Shown here one piece after another: positions 1 through 8,136 of a stretch of DNA of 13,768 nucleotides. The position numbers and the translations under genes are program-made. Under the pieces are notes generated by a model. That model was not told the DNA's origin and made no database searches. It saw only the letters and a program-made list of their open reading frames with translations. Positions within the stretch are counted from its first letter, which is position 1; each line of letters begins with the position of its first letter. Source of the stretch: CALFBG01 sp045110315 (GTDB lineage Bacteria > Bacteroidota > Bacteroidia > Chitinophagales > Saprospiraceae); NCBI GenBank assembly GCA_045110315.1, contig JBGCFY010000263.1, forward strand, positions 1-13,768. Reading direction: 5' to 3'.

Positions 1-242
1 CAAGAACCTTAGAAGAAAAAGAAGAAGACAATTGGGAAAAACTGGAAAATGTTCCGGCGGGATCTTTTCGAGATCGCTTGGATGTTTTTTTTAAAGACTA
101 TCCTCAGGAAGATTTATTAGCCTTTGCGGAAGATGCTTTAGTCGAAGAGGAGGAAGATAGTGACATCAACTTGACCAAAGAAGGAAAGGAGTTAATGTTC
201 GTCGCCCTAAAAACGATTATTGATTGCTTGACAAGGGATTAA
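1..242 (+). CDS. C-terminal end of an acidic protein of unknown function (5' end outside window)
   Basis: An open frame enters from the left edge (first full codon at 3) and ends with TAA at 240-242, giving 79 residues. The other two frames on this strand hit stops early (a TAG within the first 12 bases, a TAA near 92). The peptide is strongly acidic, with runs such as EEKEED and VEEEEDSD, then a short helical-looking tail (KELMFVALKTIIDCL) containing one Cys. There is no signal or membrane segment in the visible part. It ends 22 bases before the stop of the convergent deacylase gene. I do not recognise the family, and the start and N-terminal domains are outside the window. That it is coding is inferred from the clean frame and protein-like composition. 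Confidence 0.6.
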   Translation, partial: RTLEEKEEDNWEKLENVPAGSFRDRLDVFFKDYPQEDLLAFAEDALVEEEEDSDINLTKEGKELMFVALKTIIDCLTRD

Positions 243-264
243 TCAATCCAAAATTGGAAATCAA

Positions 265-1206
265 CTAAAAGCCTAGTACCTCTTTTACCAGAAAAAAACC
301 ATCATCTCCTTGCTGTTGATAAAGTGGCATGAGTACCAAACCGTCTTCTTGAGCACGAATTGGACCATGTTGGTCGTTGGCTAAAATTGTTCCTTTCTTT
401 ACTGCTTGGAAATTTTTATAATTGGGTGTCATTTGGAACTGGTCCTTGCTCTTAATGGAGTGAATCGTAATGAGTTCCGCTACTTTAGGTAGGTCTTTCG
501 AATATTCGATTAGAATAGAATCGTGCTTGTTTTCTACATCTTCTGCGGTAACACAACCAATCGTCCGCATACAATTTGTAAGTGCTGCAATGGCACGACT
601 GACGGATAGTGGTTCGAGGTGTTGGCCCGATTCAAAGCAAACAGCCACCGTATTTGGAATAAAATTTTCTTTAGAAAAATAATGTAAGGAAGTACCTCGA
701 ATGCCTTTGAGCATCCCCTTGATCACGGGCGCGTGTAACTCAATGGCAATGCGTAAGCTTTCGGGGTCTTCGGTAGGAATGGAAAAAATTCCACCGTAAG
801 CTGTAGTTGTATGAAAATCGAGGAAAACGAGCTTTTCAGGTTCATAGCCGTCAACTTCTGCTTCTATAACAGCTAGTAATTCTTTGATTTCTAAGTCTTC
901 TGCTTCCAATAACCGTTCTGGTGTAGCTTTTATCCGAGTAACATTTTCAATGGTCCATTGTCGGTTCAAATCTTTGAGGATAAAACGCTTTTTCGCTTGC
1001 ATCGCCCGCAAATTTCCTCGTAAACCCAAAATGCGACCTTTGAATTTGAAATTCTTATTGCGATCAGGTTCCGTGGCAAGAATTTTAAAAATTGCTTCCA
1101 AAGCCAATATGCCCGCTGGTTCGTTACCATGCATTCCACCAAAGCAAATTAGTAAAGGTCCTTTCTCCGTTCCAGTATATCTTCCAATAATTCTTTGTAA
1201 TGCCAT
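265..1206 (-). CDS. Succinylglutamate desuccinylase/aspartoacylase-family zinc deacylase
   Basis: A 313-residue cytoplasmic zinc amidohydrolase of the AstE/AspA family (M14-like fold), which removes an acyl group from an N-acylated amino acid or similar amide. The zinc ligands are visible: His26 and Glu29 in GGMHGNEPAG, and His132 in FLDFHTTT. GNLRAMQ (from 64) followed by KDLNR (78-82) matches the substrate-binding stretch, and Glu192 in CFESGQH fits the catalytic glutamate. Residues about 270-313 form the small C-terminal beta domain usual in the family. The length is normal and all key residues are present, so it is probably active. The substrate cannot be read from the sequence: no arginine-succinyltransferase pathway genes are nearby, so the name astE is not justified. 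The ATG at 1206 sits just before the conserved N-terminal strand. The gap to the next gene upstream on the same strand is 264 bases, so it is probably transcribed on its own. Confidence 0.88.
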   Translation of the reverse strand: MALQRIIGRYTGTEKGPLLICFGGMHGNEPAGILALEAIFKILATEPDRNKNFKFKGRILGLRGNLRAMQAKKRFILKDLNRQWTIENVTRIKATPERLLEAEDLEIKELLAVIEAEVDGYEPEKLVFLDFHTTTAYGGIFSIPTEDPESLRIAIELHAPVIKGMLKGIRGTSLHYFSKENFIPNTVAVCFESGQHLEPLSVSRAIAALTNCMRTIGCVTAEDVENKHDSILIEYSKDLPKVAELITIHSIKSKDQFQMTPNYKNFQAVKKGTILANDQHGPIRAQEDGLVLMPLYQQQGDDGFFLVKEVLGF

Positions 1207-1470
1207 TTTCTTATATCGCAGTTATGGTAACAATGTTTTCAATTTTTTTAAGCAAATTCTTCGTGAAAACATCCTAGTCTGATGGAATATCCGATTTCAA
1301 CTTTCAATTCTCATCTTCCAATCAAATCTTATCCAAAATCCAAAGCTTAAGATAAGAAATTTTCTGGCACCAGATGAACTATTAAGAGACAATTGGACAA
1401 ATTTAATCCGCAACTGAACCTTGACTTCACCGTTGTATTTCTGCAAAATATAGCTTTAATTTACGAAACA

Positions 1471-2805
1471 TTAGGGCGAAAGTCGAACCTTATGTAATTT
1501 TCGATTTCTTTCTTTGACAAAAAAATTCCGATAAAGAAAATAGAAATAGCCATCGTGAACTTTAATATTTTCAATGAAACTCATTTCTAATGCTTGAGCA
1601 TTTTTTAAGTTGCCAGTTTCCATGTCAATGGTATAAATAACTTCTCCTTCACGACTATTAAAGCTGGTATAAGCTTGTTGCTGAATTTCGTCGTAGTACA
1701 ACTTTTTTTTCCATCCTTTCTGATTCGGATAGCGGATCGGAACACTGCGAATGCTATCTCCTCGCCAAGTTAGATACTGGATTTTTTCTTCAAAATGATT
1801 AAAAATACACAGTTGCGAATCTTTTGCTACCAAAGGGGCATAAAGTGGTTTGTAAAGGATTTTTTGAAAGCCTTCTAATTGGTAACTAGCGTCCCGTAAA
1901 CGTGCTAAACGATCAGAAACACGCGCCTGCCAGACTTCTCCAGAATAGGGGAGTCGCACACCTAATTCTTCTAATAATAAGATAATATTGCGATCGTCTT
2001 CAATGCGTGGCAACAAAAAATGCTGACTCGTATCCAGTTTAGAAAAAGCGTAATATTGTAAAGCTTGTCCCTGGAAATGATAGCGACTAAAATAAACAAA
2101 CTGCTCATTTGCTAAAATGCAAGGTTCCCAAAAATCATCAAATTCTTCGAGACTCCGGCGATTGACGAGGCGGAGTGTATCTGTACTCAAATCAATTTCG
2201 TAAGCATTGGTCGTAGTAATTAATTGAATCGTGCCGAGGCAGTTTTTGTGCAATTCTACGGGGCGTTTATCCAGTAACGACCGGCGTGCGACTACCTGGT
2301 CTTGTGCATCCAAAGCAATCAAACTGTACTTTGAAATATTGTCTTTATAAGCCAATAAAAATGTCTTGTCTTCAAAGAATTCATAGTCTACCACACTGTA
2401 CGGTTCCTGAAATAAAGTATCTACTTTGGCTTTTGCCGTAACACTAATTTCAGGTAATTCATTTGCTATACTTTCCAAACGAATGACTAAGGCTTCTTTC
2501 GGTGTGCTTGCCAGCAAAATAGTTTTCGTCGCATAAGAAAGATAGCTGATTTCTAATTGAATTGGAAAACTAGGAACTTCGCACTCAAACCAGCCCCGCG
2601 CATTTGTAGTGCAACCCGCATTGGTATATTGTGGTAAACGAAGATTTACTCCTTCCAAAACTTGTTCCGTCAAACTATCAATGACAATTCCTTTAATCCA
2701 CAAACTTTCCTCTTGTCCTTGTAGACTGCTGGAAAAGCAGCAACAAAAGAAAAGGAAGATTTGGATTTTTATCCAACTAAAACGAAATTTTTTAGGAAGA
2801 ATCAT
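1471..2805 (-). CDS. Secreted protein with carboxypeptidase-regulatory-like domain and beta-rich C-terminal region
   Basis: A 444-residue exported protein. Residues 1-31 are a signal peptide: basic start, hydrophobic core IQIFLFFCCCF, probable cleavage after LQGQ. The three cysteines do not make a convincing lipobox. Residues about 37-111 (IKGIVIDSLTEQVLEGVNL, then GC.TNARGWFEC) are a carboxypeptidase-regulatory-like beta sandwich, as found at the N terminus of SusC/TonB-dependent receptors. The linker LPEISVTAKAK (about 116-126) resembles the ELxEVVVTA stretch that leads into a receptor plug, but no plug or 22-strand barrel follows. Instead, residues 130-444 are a run of short strands with motifs such as QFVYFSRYHF, EVIYTIDMETG and DGYFYFLYRNFF, suggesting a propeller-like fold. 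The function is unknown; a periplasmic or outer-surface binding role is a guess. It is divergent from the oxoprolinase gene. Confidence 0.75.
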   Translation of the reverse strand: MILPKKFRFSWIKIQIFLFFCCCFSSSLQGQEESLWIKGIVIDSLTEQVLEGVNLRLPQYTNAGCTTNARGWFECEVPSFPIQLEISYLSYATKTILLASTPKEALVIRLESIANELPEISVTAKAKVDTLFQEPYSVVDYEFFEDKTFLLAYKDNISKYSLIALDAQDQVVARRSLLDKRPVELHKNCLGTIQLITTTNAYEIDLSTDTLRLVNRRSLEEFDDFWEPCILANEQFVYFSRYHFQGQALQYYAFSKLDTSQHFLLPRIEDDRNIILLLEELGVRLPYSGEVWQARVSDRLARLRDASYQLEGFQKILYKPLYAPLVAKDSQLCIFNHFEEKIQYLTWRGDSIRSVPIRYPNQKGWKKKLYYDEIQQQAYTSFNSREGEVIYTIDMETGNLKNAQALEMSFIENIKVHDGYFYFLYRNFFVKERNRKLHKVRLSP

Positions 2806-2848
2806 CTTGTAAGTAGCTAATAAATTTGTGTAAGCTTAACGGCTCAAC

Positions 2849-2879
2849 GAAAGTTAAGCATAGTTCGGGAAAAAGACAA
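2849..2879 (-). promoter_or_regulatory. Candidate Bacteroidota-type promoter for the 2805 gene
   Basis: Read on the minus strand, TTG (2879-2877) is followed after exactly 20 bases by TAACTTTC (2856-2849), one base from the Bacteroidota -7 consensus TAnnTTTG with its -33 TTG. It would start transcription about 35-40 bases before the ATG at 2805. It lies in the region shared with the divergent oxoprolinase gene. The match is by eye, and such short patterns also occur by chance. Confidence 0.4.
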
Positions 2880-3006
2880 TCGTTTTTTACATTTTGAGCG
2901 ACAAGTTTTCTGAAAAATCAGGATGCTAAAATCTCAGGTTTACTTTTTTGGAACTTGTTTGAAGAAGTTTGGTGAAAACCATCATAAAATGCTTACTTTC
3001 GATACT

Positions 3007-6000
3007 ATGGTTAATCGGGATAATACTTGGCAAATCGCCATTGATACAGGGGGGACTTTTACAGATTGCTTGGGCATAAGCCCCGAAGGAATCTCGCAGC
3101 GAGTAAAGGTTCTTAGTAGTAGTACTTTGCGTGGCGTCTTAGTAGAAAAGGTAAAATCTCATCACTTTAAATTTAAAGTAAATTGGTCACTTCAAAAAGA
3201 TATTTTTCAAAACTACGAAATACGATTGCTTAACGGACAACTAAAACCTGGTCAATTGATTTCAATGGACTTCGAGCAAAACATTTTGATGACCAGCGAA
3301 GATTTCGATTGTACCACGCCACAGGATTTTGAAATCACCGCGCACGAAGAAGCACCCATTTTAGCAATTAGAATACTCACCGCGACAAGTTTGTCGGAAG
3401 CACTCCCACCCTTAGCATTACGGTTAGGTTCGACAAAAGGTACAAATGCATTATTAGAAAAAAAAGGAGCACGAGTCGCTTTTTTAGTGACAGAAGGGTT
3501 TAAAGATTTAATTCGAATTGGTACACAGCAACGACCTCATTTATTTCAATTGGCAATTCGAGAACCCGACTATTTTTACGAAACCGTAATTGAGGTAAAG
3601 GAAAGAATGACGGCACAAGGAGAAGTCTTAATTTCCTTGACGGAAAATGAAATGGCTCAGATTCTAGCGCGTTTACGCAAGCAGGAAATTGAAGTTGTTG
3701 CCATCGCTTTTTTACACGCTTATTGCAATGCTATTCACGAAACACAACTCGCAGCATATTTACAAAAAAATGGGATCCGTTTTATTTCTTGTTCAAGCCA
3801 ACTTTCTGCCAGTATTAAAATTTTGCCTAGAGCACAAACTACTTTGGTGAATGCTTACTTATCCCCGATCATCGCTAATTATTTGTCGGGTATTCAAACC
3901 AAACTAGCGGCACAGCAATTCAAAGTAATGACGAGTGCCGGTGGGCTAGTCGACGCACAGCTTTTTGCGCCAAAAGATAGTTTGTTGAGCGGTCCCGCGG
4001 GCGGTTTGGTAGGTGCAGCCCAAGTAGGGAAAGCACTTGGGTTTTCTAAACTCTTGAGTTTCGATATGGGAGGCACAAGTACGGATACGGCACGGTATGA
4101 TGATGCCTTTGATTACGATCATTTGACGAAAGTTGCTGATGCTGAATTATTGAGTCCAACCTTAGCGATTGAAACGGTAGCTGCGGGCGGTGGTTCTATT
4201 TGTTACTTCGATGGCTACAAACTTTGCGTCGGTCCAGAAAGTGCGGGTGCGTATCCAGGTCCAGCTTGCTACGGTGCGGGTGGTCCGTTAACCATTAGCG
4301 ATGTCAATTTGCTTTTGGTAAAATTAGATCCATCGGCATTTAGTATTCCTGTCAAGGTAACGGCGGCAGAAGAAGCGCTAGAAAATTTGCGGCAAGCGAT
4401 TATAACTACAACCAATCAAAAATATACACAATTAGAATTGCTACAAGGATTTGAACGAATTGCCAATGAGAAAATGGCAGAAGCGATTCGAAAAATTTCG
4501 GTAGCACAAGGTTTCGATCCAGAAGATTATGCACTGGTCGTTTTTGGTGGCGCCGGGGGCTTACACGCTTGTCAGCTTGCTGATTTGCTAGCAATCGAAA
4601 CCATCATTTTACCTTATGATGGTGGTTTGCTAAGTGCTTATGGTATTAGTGTTGCAAGAATAGAGAGAATCGTCGAGCGACAGATTTTGAAAGATTGGGA
4701 GTACTGTCAAACGGTTGTAGCTAGCTGGGTAGCAGAACTCGTTGCTACCGCAGTAAAAAAAATGCAAATCGAAGGCTTTGCTGCAGAAACAGTAATCGTA
4801 CAAAATCAAACGCTATTTTTTCGCTTCGAAGGTCAAAACAGTAGTTTAGGAATTGAATGGACACAGGGAACAGATTGTCGCTCTGATTTTGAAAAAAAAT
4901 ACCGCCAACTCTTTGGCTATTTTCCTACGGGAAAAACAATTGTCTTAGAACGTATCAAAGTTTTGGTGAGTAATCGTAGCGAAAATTCATCGGTAGCAAA
5001 AGAAGTAGATACCACTTATCAAGCTGCTCCAACCAGCTATCTCATGCGAAATCCAACGGAACCTAAAACGGCAGTTTTTGACTGGGAATCACTGAAAGCT
5101 GGTGCGACAATTACAGGGCCTGCGATTTTAAAAAATAATTATGCGACAAGTTTTATCGAAGTGGGTTGGCAATTAAGGATACAAGCTGATCAAAATGCTT
5201 TGCTCCGACGAATTGAGCAAAAACGCGCGAATCCAATTAGTAAAACGTTGATCGCCTTAGAATTATTCACACACCGTTTTGAGGCCATCGCTCAAGAAAT
5301 GGGCGCACAATTGCAACGGACGGCTTTCTCCGTTAACATCAAAGAACGCTTGGATTTTTCTTGTGCGCTATTGGATGCAAATGCTCAACTATTGGTCAAC
5401 GCGCCACATATTCCGGTACACTTAGGAAGTTTAGGGATTTGTGCAAGATTAGTGCGAGAGAAAATTGAGTTGAATCCGGGAGATATTGTCATGACGAATC
5501 ATCCTAAATACGGTGGTTCTCATTTGCCGGATATTACTTTGCTGAGTGCCGTTTTTTCTCCAGAAGGAACACGAATCGGCTACGTAGTTAATCGAGCTCA
5601 TCATGCCGAAATAGGAGGAAAACGCCCCGGCTCAATGCCACCCGATGCGACTTGTCTCGCCGAAGAAGGAGTTGTTATTTTACCGAGCTATTTGGTGAAA
5701 AAGGGCGAGGTGCAATGGGACGCGGTGGAACAGTTATTTACAAAAGGAAAATATCCCACTCGTGCGTTCAAAGAAAATTGGGCAGATCTGAACGCCGCCT
5801 TAGCTTCCTTGAAAACGGGAGAAGATAAACTACGAGCGTTGGTTGTAACGCAAGGATTGGAGCGTGTTCATTTCTACATGAATCAATTGCAAGAGACTAG
5901 TTTTGCGACCTTACAAAAGGCTTTGGTGCCGTACCGAGGAAAAACGTTTTCTGCCAAAGAAACGCTAGACGACGGTCATCAAATTTGTGTTGAAATCATC

Positions 6001-6780
6001 GTGGAGGAAGAGGCTGTACGGTTTGATTTTGCGGGCACAAGTGCTGTGCATCCTTTTAATTTGAATGCAAACCTTTCAATCGTATATAGTGCGATCATTT
6101 ATGTACTTAGATTGCTTTGCGCAAAAGATATTCCCTTGAACGAAGGACTAATGAAAAATGTAGTCGTTAACTTACCTATTTGTTTTTTGAATCCAGATTT
6201 TAAAGATGAACCAGAAGCTTGTCCTGCAGTAGTCGGAGGAAATACAGAATGTAGCCAACGGTTAGTAGATACGTTGATAAAAGCTTTTGGCTTAGCCGCC
6301 TGTAGTCAAGGGACGATGAATAATTTTTTATTTGGTAATGATGCGTTTGGCTATTATGAAACGATTGGTGGCGGTTGTGGCGCGGGACCTGGTTTTGTAG
6401 GACGTTCAGCGGTGCATCAGCACATGACGAATACGAGGATGACTGATCCAGAAGAACTTGAATTTCATTATCCGGTGCGCTTGCAAGCGTGTGCGGTACG
6501 AGCAGGTTCGGGGGGGAAAGGAAAATGGCAAGGTGGCGATGGTATTTTACGGCGGATAGTTTTTTTAGCACCGCTTGAAATTACCTTACTTGGTCAACAT
6601 CGCCTTGTTGCACCTTACGGAATGGAAGGCGGCGAGAACGGTGCTTGTGGTGAACAATACTTACAGCGAAAAGATGGTACACTTGAAGAACTAGCGGGAA
6701 TCATGAGTAAGCAAGTGCAGCGGGGAGATCAAATTATTATCAAAACTCCCGGCGGTGGCGGCTGGGGAAAACCTTCGTAA
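3007..6780 (+). CDS. Fused hydantoinase A/B (5-oxoprolinase-type, ATP-dependent)
   Basis: About 1257 residues joining HyuA and HyuB in one chain, as in the 5-oxoprolinase of eukaryotes and some bacteria. The family opens a cyclic amide using ATP: 5-oxoproline to glutamate, or a hydantoin to an N-carbamoyl amino acid. HyuA half: DTGGTFTD (13-20) and SFDMGGTSTD (351-360) are the paired nucleotide-binding motifs; GSTKGTNALLE begins at 141; GGAGGLH is at 514-520. HyuB half from about 750: HPKYGGSHLPD (from 832), NRAHHAEIGG (862-871), GGNTEC (1077-1082) and GGGCGAGPGF (from 1121). All expected motifs are present. An extra beta-rich stretch of roughly 60 residues lies between the first ATP motif and GSTKGTN. 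The frame is open from an ATG at 2923, and ATGs at 2989 and 3007 are also possible. I chose 3007 because it puts the family's first strand (WQIAIDTGG) next to the start; none has a clear Shine-Dalgarno site. It is co-directional with the transporter gene 10 bases downstream. The exact substrate is not settled by the sequence. Confidence 0.88.
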   Translation: MVNRDNTWQIAIDTGGTFTDCLGISPEGISQRVKVLSSSTLRGVLVEKVKSHHFKFKVNWSLQKDIFQNYEIRLLNGQLKPGQLISMDFEQNILMTSEDFDCTTPQDFEITAHEEAPILAIRILTATSLSEALPPLALRLGSTKGTNALLEKKGARVAFLVTEGFKDLIRIGTQQRPHLFQLAIREPDYFYETVIEVKERMTAQGEVLISLTENEMAQILARLRKQEIEVVAIAFLHAYCNAIHETQLAAYLQKNGIRFISCSSQLSASIKILPRAQTTLVNAYLSPIIANYLSGIQTKLAAQQFKVMTSAGGLVDAQLFAPKDSLLSGPAGGLVGAAQVGKALGFSKLLSFDMGGTSTDTARYDDAFDYDHLTKVADAELLSPTLAIETVAAGGGSICYFDGYKLCVGPESAGAYPGPACYGAGGPLTISDVNLLLVKLDPSAFSIPVKVTAAEEALENLRQAIITTTNQKYTQLELLQGFERIANEKMAEAIRKISVAQGFDPEDYALVVFGGAGGLHACQLADLLAIETIILPYDGGLLSAYGISVARIERIVERQILKDWEYCQTVVASWVAELVATAVKKMQIEGFAAETVIVQNQTLFFRFEGQNSSLGIEWTQGTDCRSDFEKKYRQLFGYFPTGKTIVLERIKVLVSNRSENSSVAKEVDTTYQAAPTSYLMRNPTEPKTAVFDWESLKAGATITGPAILKNNYATSFIEVGWQLRIQADQNALLRRIEQKRANPISKTLIALELFTHRFEAIAQEMGAQLQRTAFSVNIKERLDFSCALLDANAQLLVNAPHIPVHLGSLGICARLVREKIELNPGDIVMTNHPKYGGSHLPDITLLSAVFSPEGTRIGYVVNRAHHAEIGGKRPGSMPPDATCLAEEGVVILPSYLVKKGEVQWDAVEQLFTKGKYPTRAFKENWADLNAALASLKTGEDKLRALVVTQGLERVHFYMNQLQETSFATLQKALVPYRGKTFSAKETLDDGHQICVEIIVEEEAVRFDFAGTSAVHPFNLNANLSIVYSAIIYVLRLLCAKDIPLNEGLMKNVVVNLPICFLNPDFKDEPEACPAVVGGNTECSQRLVDTLIKAFGLAACSQGTMNNFLFGNDAFGYYETIGGGCGAGPGFVGRSAVHQHMTNTRMTDPEELEFHYPVRLQACAVRAGSGGKGKWQGGDGILRRIVFLAPLEITLLGQHRLVAPYGMEGGENGACGEQYLQRKDGTLEELAGIMSKQVQRGDQIIIKTPGGGGWGKPS

Positions 6781-6790
6781 AAAAATCGAA

Positions 6791-8107
6791 ATGGCAAAAA
6801 TGCTTTCAGTAAAGGATCGCTTCTTAAGTGTATTGTTTTGGTCAGTCATTGCGGCGGCATTTATTGGTCCGGGAACAGTCACGACGGCTGCTAAAGCGGG
6901 TGCTTCTTTTCAATTAAGTCTTTTATGGGCATTGGTTTTTTCTACTTTTGCTACAATTGTTTTGCAGGAAGCAGCGGCGAGAATTACGATTGCTTCGGGA
7001 AAAAGTCTAGGTGAAATTATTGCTTTAAAATATAAAGGACAGCGTGGCTACTGGATCAAACGCATCGTTTTTATCGCCGTTGCTTTTGGCTGCGCAGCGT
7101 ATCAAGCAGGAAATATGTTAGGCGCGGTAGCAGGAATGAGTTTGCTTGGTGATGTATCGAAACCGATCTTGACTTTGGGCATTGCTTTGCTAGCGGGCTT
7201 GTTATTGTGGATCGGTAATTTCAGAACGATTGCGAATCTTTTAGGTTTGGTCGTAGCAGTAATGGGGATTGCCTTTGTGAGTATTGCAATGAAAGGAGAT
7301 TTTGGTGTAGGGGAAATCTTGGTGGCGGCATTTATCCCTAGTTTTCCTGTCGATGCGGAGTTGTTAATTATTGGTTTGGTGGGAACAACGATTGTACCGT
7401 ATAATCTTTTTTTAGCTTCGGGAATTAGTCAAGGACAAAAAATGTCAGAAATGCGAATCGGAATTGGAGTAGCAGTGTTGATTGGTGGATTGATTTCAAT
7501 GGCGATACTTTTGGTGGGAACACAGCTAACAGGCGCGTTTAGTTTTGCGCGGTTGGCAGAGACAATGGTCGTACAGTTTGGAGATTGGGCGAGTGTACTT
7601 TTTGGTTTTGGCTTATTTGCGGCGGGAATGACTTCTTCAATTACTTCGCCTTTTGCGGCAGCGGTGACGGCGAGGTCCTTGTTTGCAAAATCAGATCAAA
7701 CAGGAGATGTCTGGGGCGCACAGGCAATCAATTTTCGATTGGTGTGGGGCGGTGTTTTAGGGATTGGTTTACTCTTTGGGTTGAGTGGTTTACAGCCAGT
7801 GGCAACTATTGTTTTCGCGCAAGCCATCAATGGAATTCTATTACCTGTCGTGGCGATTTTTTTATTTCTAATTGTAAATGATCCTGTTTTGCTCAAAGAA
7901 AAAACGACTGGAAAGAATTACGCGAATAATAAAGTCAATAACCTATTGATGCTTGTAATTGTAGGCTTGAGTGGCTTTCTGGGAATGATTAATATTGTTA
8001 AAGTCTTGAGTCCTACCGCTTCTGTAATGATGATGGTTAGTTTTGCGGCGACCTTTACCATGATCGTTGTTTTGTATTTAGCGATGCGGGTATTTCGAAA
8101 AGAGTAA
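6791..8107 (+). CDS. Nramp-fold transporter lacking the canonical metal-binding residues
   Basis: A 438-residue inner-membrane protein with about 11 hydrophobic segments and clear Nramp-family architecture: TM1 IAAAFIGPGTVTTAAKAGA, then SLLWALVF, LQEAAARI and SGKSLGEI in the usual order, and TM6 with IGLVGTTIVPYNLFLASG. In metal-transporting Nramp proteins (MntH type), TM1 has DPGN and TM6 has MPH. Here these are GPGT (26-29) and VPY (202-204), so the Asp, Asn and Met that coordinate Mn2+/Fe2+ are all missing. A different substrate is therefore likely. The gene starts 10 bases after the oxoprolinase stop and almost certainly shares its transcript, which points to uptake of that enzyme's substrate (inference). 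A GTG at 6755 inside the upstream gene would also be in frame, and an ATG at 6800 is possible. I prefer the ATG at 6791 because it leaves a short basic N terminus ahead of TM1. It ends 29 bases before the stop of the convergent regulator. Confidence 0.85.
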   Translation: MAKMLSVKDRFLSVLFWSVIAAAFIGPGTVTTAAKAGASFQLSLLWALVFSTFATIVLQEAAARITIASGKSLGEIIALKYKGQRGYWIKRIVFIAVAFGCAAYQAGNMLGAVAGMSLLGDVSKPILTLGIALLAGLLLWIGNFRTIANLLGLVVAVMGIAFVSIAMKGDFGVGEILVAAFIPSFPVDAELLIIGLVGTTIVPYNLFLASGISQGQKMSEMRIGIGVAVLIGGLISMAILLVGTQLTGAFSFARLAETMVVQFGDWASVLFGFGLFAAGMTSSITSPFAAAVTARSLFAKSDQTGDVWGAQAINFRLVWGGVLGIGLLFGLSGLQPVATIVFAQAINGILLPVVAIFLFLIVNDPVLLKEKTTGKNYANNKVNNLLMLVIVGLSGFLGMINIVKVLSPTASVMMMVSFAATFTMIVVLYLAMRVFRKE

Positions 8108-8136
8108 GGGGGAGCGTTTTAAAATTTACGAATAAC

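Noticed and set aside
265..1206. Naming the deacylase astE or aspA
   Set aside because: The catalytic motifs are those of the whole family, and no arginine-succinylation genes or other substrate clue are nearby.
1327..1357. Inverted repeat TCTTATC/GATAAGA as a terminator for the 1471-2805 gene
   Set aside because: Only 7 pairs with a 17-base loop, more than 110 bases after the stop and without a T run on the minus strand.
2888..2896. TACATTTTG as a -7 element for the oxoprolinase gene
   Set aside because: The T-run is one base out of register with TAnnTTTG, and no TTG lies at the right distance upstream.
2923..3006. ATG at 2923 as start of the oxoprolinase
   Set aside because: It would add 28 residues with no family similarity ahead of the first conserved strand. 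It remains possible, as does the ATG at 2989.
6755..6790. GTG at 6755 as start of the transporter, overlapping the oxoprolinase end
   Set aside because: It would lie inside the conserved GGGGWG tail of the upstream gene and adds only 12 non-hydrophobic residues. The ATG at 6791, ten bases after that gene's stop, is a more natural start.
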